8,082 nucleotides of DNA from Flavisolibacter sp. (GTDB lineage Bacteria > Bacteroidota > Bacteroidia > Chitinophagales > Chitinophagaceae), in the NCBI GenBank assembly GCA_025936195.1, contig JAICTW010000087.1, forward strand, positions 1 to 8,082, written 5' to 3'. The notes under the pieces were generated by a model. It saw only the letters and a program-made list of their open reading frames with translations. It did not search any database and was not told the origin of the DNA. Both the position numbers and the translations under genes were made by a program. Below are positions 6,323-8,082 of the stretch, piece after piece. Numbering within the stretch: the first letter of the stretch is position 1; every line of letters starts with the position of its first letter.

Positions 6323-6886
6323 ATGACCACAATGAAGCGTATCCTGGCAGCATCTATCATGTTACCATTAATATGGAGTTGTAATGAGTATTCTGTCAAG
6401 AGAAAAAAAATTGGAAATGATTGGATAGAGGCACAGTTTATTAACGACACTATTATTGACGGGCATGCCAAATTTTATAATTGCAGCGGTGACTTGGTGG
6501 CCCAATGTAATTATCGTATGGGCAAAAAAGAGGGGTATTCTGTCAGATATTATAAGAATGGTCAGACAAAAGACTCTGTAAATTATTCTGATAATCTTTT
6601 AAACGGAGAGGCTTTTAAATTTGATGCTAACGGGAAATTATTATACCAAGCTACAAATTTTTATGGCTTAAATATGGGTGATCATTCATCTTATATAAAT
6701 GGAAAAGTTTCAGAATACTATTTTGACAATTTCGAAAAGAAACAATTAGTGAACTGTAGATATGATTCATTGGGTAGGTGTGACTCGTTGGCCTTCCATG
6801 CCATACCAATAATAACATCGGGACTTATTGAAAATAAGATTCCAGCTGTTAATTTCTTCGCCTATTTGCCACATCCCAGGTTTTGA
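6323..6886 (+). CDS. MORN-repeat (YwqK-like) lipoprotein, first reading frame of a +1-shifted gene
   Basis: This frame encodes 187 residues. The N-terminus MTTMKRILAASIMLPLIWSC is a lipoprotein signal with the acceptor C20; an alternative ATG at 6332 would shorten it by three residues. Residues 46-135 carry MORN_2-type repeats, each a short strand pair with a G-x-x-x-x-Y/F pattern: KKEGYSVRYYKNGQ (68-81), NGEAFKFDANGKLLY (94-108) and INGKVSEYYF (125-134). Such proteins are often labelled YwqK family antitoxin, but in Bacteroidota they are mainly envelope lipoproteins of unknown role, and no toxin gene is adjacent. The frame stops at TGA (6884-6886), while coding clearly continues in the +1 frame to 7073. 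Read through, the product would have 249 residues. One 60-base block (6421-6480) has 21 G+C against 34 in 4801-4860 of the GMC gene, suggesting a different base composition and perhaps another origin. Confidence 0.75.
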   Translation: MTTMKRILAASIMLPLIWSCNEYSVKRKKIGNDWIEAQFINDTIIDGHAKFYNCSGDLVAQCNYRMGKKEGYSVRYYKNGQTKDSVNYSDNLLNGEAFKFDANGKLLYQATNFYGLNMGDHSSYINGKVSEYYFDNFEKKQLVNCRYDSLGRCDSLAFHAIPIITSGLIENKIPAVNFFAYLPHPRF

Positions 6887-7073
6887 CGTAAATTACAAGT
6901 TAAGTGTTCTTGATGATCAGGGCCGCCCAATGAATAGCGTAAGCTTTGATAGAAATAGATTATGTGTGGATACGACTCTTCCTTTGTCAAAGGCCAATTC
7001 TTATTTCTTCTCAGTTATCTATAAAAATTTAGCAGATGATTCTATGATTAATATTTACACCAAAAGATTTTGA
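6885..7073 (+). CDS. C-terminal part of the MORN-repeat lipoprotein, +1 frame
   Basis: From GAC (6885-6887) the +1 frame reads 62 residues: DVNYKLSVLDDQGRP, then FDRNRLCVDTTLPLS, and ending DDSMINIYTKRF before TGA (7071-7073). The composition is that of a folded extracytoplasmic domain and has no ATG of its own nearby except one at 6828, which lies out of frame inside the preceding coding region. It therefore most likely belongs to the gene in front and is reached by a +1 shift, either programmed at TTT TGA C or caused by a one-base insertion in the CCC (6875-6877) or TTTT (6881-6884) run. A less likely reading is a separate 81-residue gene starting at 6828. Confidence 0.6.
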   Translation, partial: DVNYKLSVLDDQGRPMNSVSFDRNRLCVDTTLPLSKANSYFFSVIYKNLADDSMINIYTKRF

Positions 7074-7100
7074 AAAGACGCCATTGTTGGTGTTTTTATT
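7074..7100 (+). terminator. Intrinsic terminator of the lipoprotein gene
   Basis: ACGCCA (7078-7083) pairs with TGGTGT (7088-7093) around the loop TTGT, with one G-T wobble. The stem can extend through AAAG and the following Ts to about ten pairs. A run of five T residues ends at 7097. The hairpin begins directly after the TGA at 7071-7073, so position and form fit a rho-independent terminator for transcription from the left. Confidence 0.6.
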
Positions 7101-7201
7101 GGCCTTGTGTGCATGCTGCACCAACAAATGGAGCGAGGAAAAGGATTTCATGCATTGGTGAACTTATCACATTACTGGCGCTTTAACACCAATAAGGGCG
7201 T
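7078..7201. repeat. 17-bp imperfect inverted repeat spanning 124 bp between convergent genes
   Basis: ACGCCATTGTTGGTGTT (7078-7094) and the complement of 7185-7201, ACGCCCTTATTGGTGTT, match at 15 of 17 positions. Each arm can also fold on itself as a short hairpin, and each lies just past the stop of the gene pointing at it (7073 and 7221). A third related word, CCATTTGTTGGTG, is on the minus strand at 7119-7131 and can pair with 7081-7092 apart from one bulged A. The pair may be two copies of a terminator-like motif or the ends of a small MITE-like element. No target-site duplication is visible. Confidence 0.5.
7084..7161 (+). pseudogene. Possible remnant of a small lipoprotein gene
   Basis: A plus-strand frame from TTG (7084) encodes LLVFLLALCACC followed by TNKWSEEKDFMHW and then TGA. 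It has the form of a lipoprotein signal with an L-C-A-C lipobox and a short polar mature part. The W-S-E-E-K-x-F-M arrangement is reminiscent of small Bacteroidota lipoproteins whose mature region begins like this and continues for about 100 residues. Here it breaks off after 25 codons. The DNA overlaps the terminator hairpin and inverted repeat, so the coding look may be accidental. No good start codon or upstream promoter was seen. Confidence 0.2.
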
Positions 7202-7220
7202 GCCAATTCATCGAACCTAC

Positions 7221-7799
7221 TCAAAGCTTCAGCGTCAATCCCAAAGTGAGATAGGAAACACCATAGCCCAATTCTCCAAAACCAGCCAGGTTTCCGGAGA
7301 AGAAGTAATTACCTCCGAGGTAAGCCGTAACGCCTGCACCACTCCCATACGAGCCCAGACCATTGGAATAAGTGGTGCTGCCGCTCTTATCCTGGTATTT
7401 ATATTTCAGAATATTGTACGAGAGCATAAGTCCTCCATACAAATCAGCTTTACTGTTTTTTAAGCCTGCATAATGGTACGCACTTCGAACGCCGACAATG
7501 GTATAATTCCATTTGGCCGTGTAATCAATATAGGTACTGGAATAATGGTATTTGAAAGACTTGGTGCCAATATAACCTCCAAGGCTAACCACACCGGGTC
7601 CTCCAAACTCCCAAACACCTCTTTCAAATTGAGCACTAAGTCCCGGCGTTTGTGTACTGCCCGAGTAATTTAAAATAGAACTTCCTAATCCGATGCCAGC
7701 CTTAATAAGATTGGTGCCTTTTACAAATGCAGATTGTGAGTAACAGAGTGCACTAAAAAATACAAGAGTTAATACAAAAGCAATGTTTTTCTTTTTCAT
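7221..7799 (-). CDS. Small outer-membrane beta-barrel protein (porin-like family)
   Basis: The product has 192 residues from the ATG at 7797-7799. Residues 1-22 (MKKKNIAFVLTLVFFSALCY then SQ) are a Sec signal peptide. The rest alternates hydrophobic and polar residues in glycine- and tyrosine-rich strands: LIKAGIGLGSSILNY (31-45), GVVSLGGYIGTKSFKYHY (69-86), YTIVGVRSAYHY (99-110), ADLYGGLMLSYNILKYKY (118-135), AGVTAYLGGNYFF (155-167) and the last strand GELGYGVSYLTLGLTLKL (175-192). This pattern fits an eight-strand barrel of the outer-membrane beta-barrel family common in this phylum. The frame can be opened further upstream to a TTG at 7880, but that would bury the signal peptide behind 27 residues, so the ATG is preferred. 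The cargo or ligand is unknown. It converges with the MORN lipoprotein gene. Confidence 0.9.
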   Translation of the reverse strand: MKKKNIAFVLTLVFFSALCYSQSAFVKGTNLIKAGIGLGSSILNYSGSTQTPGLSAQFERGVWEFGGPGVVSLGGYIGTKSFKYHYSSTYIDYTAKWNYTIVGVRSAYHYAGLKNSKADLYGGLMLSYNILKYKYQDKSGSTTYSNGLGSYGSGAGVTAYLGGNYFFSGNLAGFGELGYGVSYLTLGLTLKL

Positions 7800-7958
7800 A
7801 ACGCAATTTTTTGGGATGATAAAATAGTAAGTTCTGCTTTGTGAGAAATTCTGATTAAAACTAGGGCGCTGATGAAGCAATAGTCAAGTCACATTTATTT
7901 TCTGATCCACTTCATTTATTTTTTGCAGGCAAAAAGGAAGTATCTGTCTAATTAGTTC

Positions 7959-7966
7959 TAACTTTT
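7959..7966 (+). promoter_or_regulatory. Possible -7 element of the gene at the right edge
   Basis: TAACTTTT matches TAnnTTTG at all fixed positions except the last. It lies 65 bp before the ATG at 8032. No TTG is found at the usual 17-23 bp upstream; the nearest, near 7923, is about 33 bp away. The rest of the 150-bp gap between the barrel gene and this start shows no other feature. Confidence 0.22.
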
Positions 7967-8031
7967 AACGGGTTTAGTAACTCAGCTTTATAAAGATGTA
8001 AACCTCATAACCAACAACCAAAACTCATCTC

Positions 8032-8082
8032 ATGAAAAAGAGAGTTCTTCCGGGCATAGCTGTTATTGTTCTTCATCTTTAT
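8032..8082 (+). CDS. 5' end of an exported protein gene, cut by the window edge
   Basis: ATG at 8032-8034 opens a frame of 17 codons that runs off the right edge. The start MKKRVLPGIAVIVLHLY, with two lysines and an arginine followed by a hydrophobic stretch, is typical of a signal peptide or lipoprotein signal. Nothing more can be said about the product. It is transcribed away from the barrel gene at 7221-7799, with a shared divergent upstream region of about 230 bp. Confidence 0.6.
   Translation, partial: MKKRVLPGIAVIVLHLY

Noticed and set aside
6323..7161. Toxin-antitoxin module suggested by the YwqK-like label of MORN-repeat proteins
   Set aside because: No toxin-like gene is beside it, the protein has a lipoprotein signal, and the label is commonly carried over to unrelated envelope proteins.
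7107..7463. Plus-strand open frame of 118 codons beginning in the convergent gap
   Set aside because: Most of it is antisense to the barrel gene with its clear signal peptide and strands. Its start is inside the inverted-repeat region.
7800..7880. N-terminal extension of the barrel protein to a TTG start
   Set aside because: The added 27 residues would precede a standard signal peptide (MKKKNIAFVL) that has its own ATG.
1..8082. Defence system, CRISPR array, integrase or transposase
   Set aside because: No spaced direct repeats, nuclease, helicase, recombinase or phage-type domain was found in any frame.

Overview
The window looks like chromosomal DNA from a member of the Bacteroidota, most likely of the Chitinophagaceae/Sphingobacteriales type. 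Three features point there. One long protein ends in a type IX secretion (T9SS) type A sorting domain behind the domain with the LPVNF start and NYYRLKQVD motif that is common in this phylum. One protein matches the DUF6089 outer-membrane barrel family. Starts lack Shine-Dalgarno sequences, and TTG/TAnnTTTG-like promoter words occur instead. There is no tRNA, rRNA, CRISPR array, transposase or phage gene.

Layout, left to right. A minus-strand gene (83-646) encodes a single-pass membrane protein with a periplasmic Cache/PAS-like sensor domain and no output domain. Short minus-strand coding-like fragments lie on both sides of it. A divergent gene (995-1846) encodes a DUF6089 barrel. It converges on a large minus-strand T9SS cargo protein (1993-3441), with a hairpin between the two. 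After a 332-bp divergent intergenic region comes the metabolic core: a two-gene plus-strand operon encoding a GMC-family FAD oxidoreductase (3774-5519) and a Tat-signal gluconate 2-dehydrogenase subunit 3-like protein (5560-6222). Next is a MORN-repeat lipoprotein gene (6323-7073) whose reading frame shifts by +1 at a TTT TGA C sequence. A 17-bp imperfect inverted repeat lies between it and a convergent minus-strand small barrel protein (7221-7799). A new plus-strand gene begins at 8032 and runs off the edge.

How the genes work together. The only clear functional unit is the GMC large subunit plus subunit 3. By family knowledge this is a two-subunit dye-linked sugar or polyol dehydrogenase, probably exported through the Tat signal on the small subunit. 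The cytochrome c that serves as electron acceptor in classical three-subunit enzymes is not in this window. The other genes are envelope proteins (two barrels, one T9SS surface protein, one lipoprotein, one membrane sensor) with no visible shared pathway.

I found no convincing new multi-gene system. The points most worth checking are the prfB-like shifty stop in the lipoprotein gene, the convergent inverted repeat at 7078-7201, the four-cysteine motif of the GMC protein with no cytochrome gene beside it, and the decayed coding fragments next to the orphan sensor.
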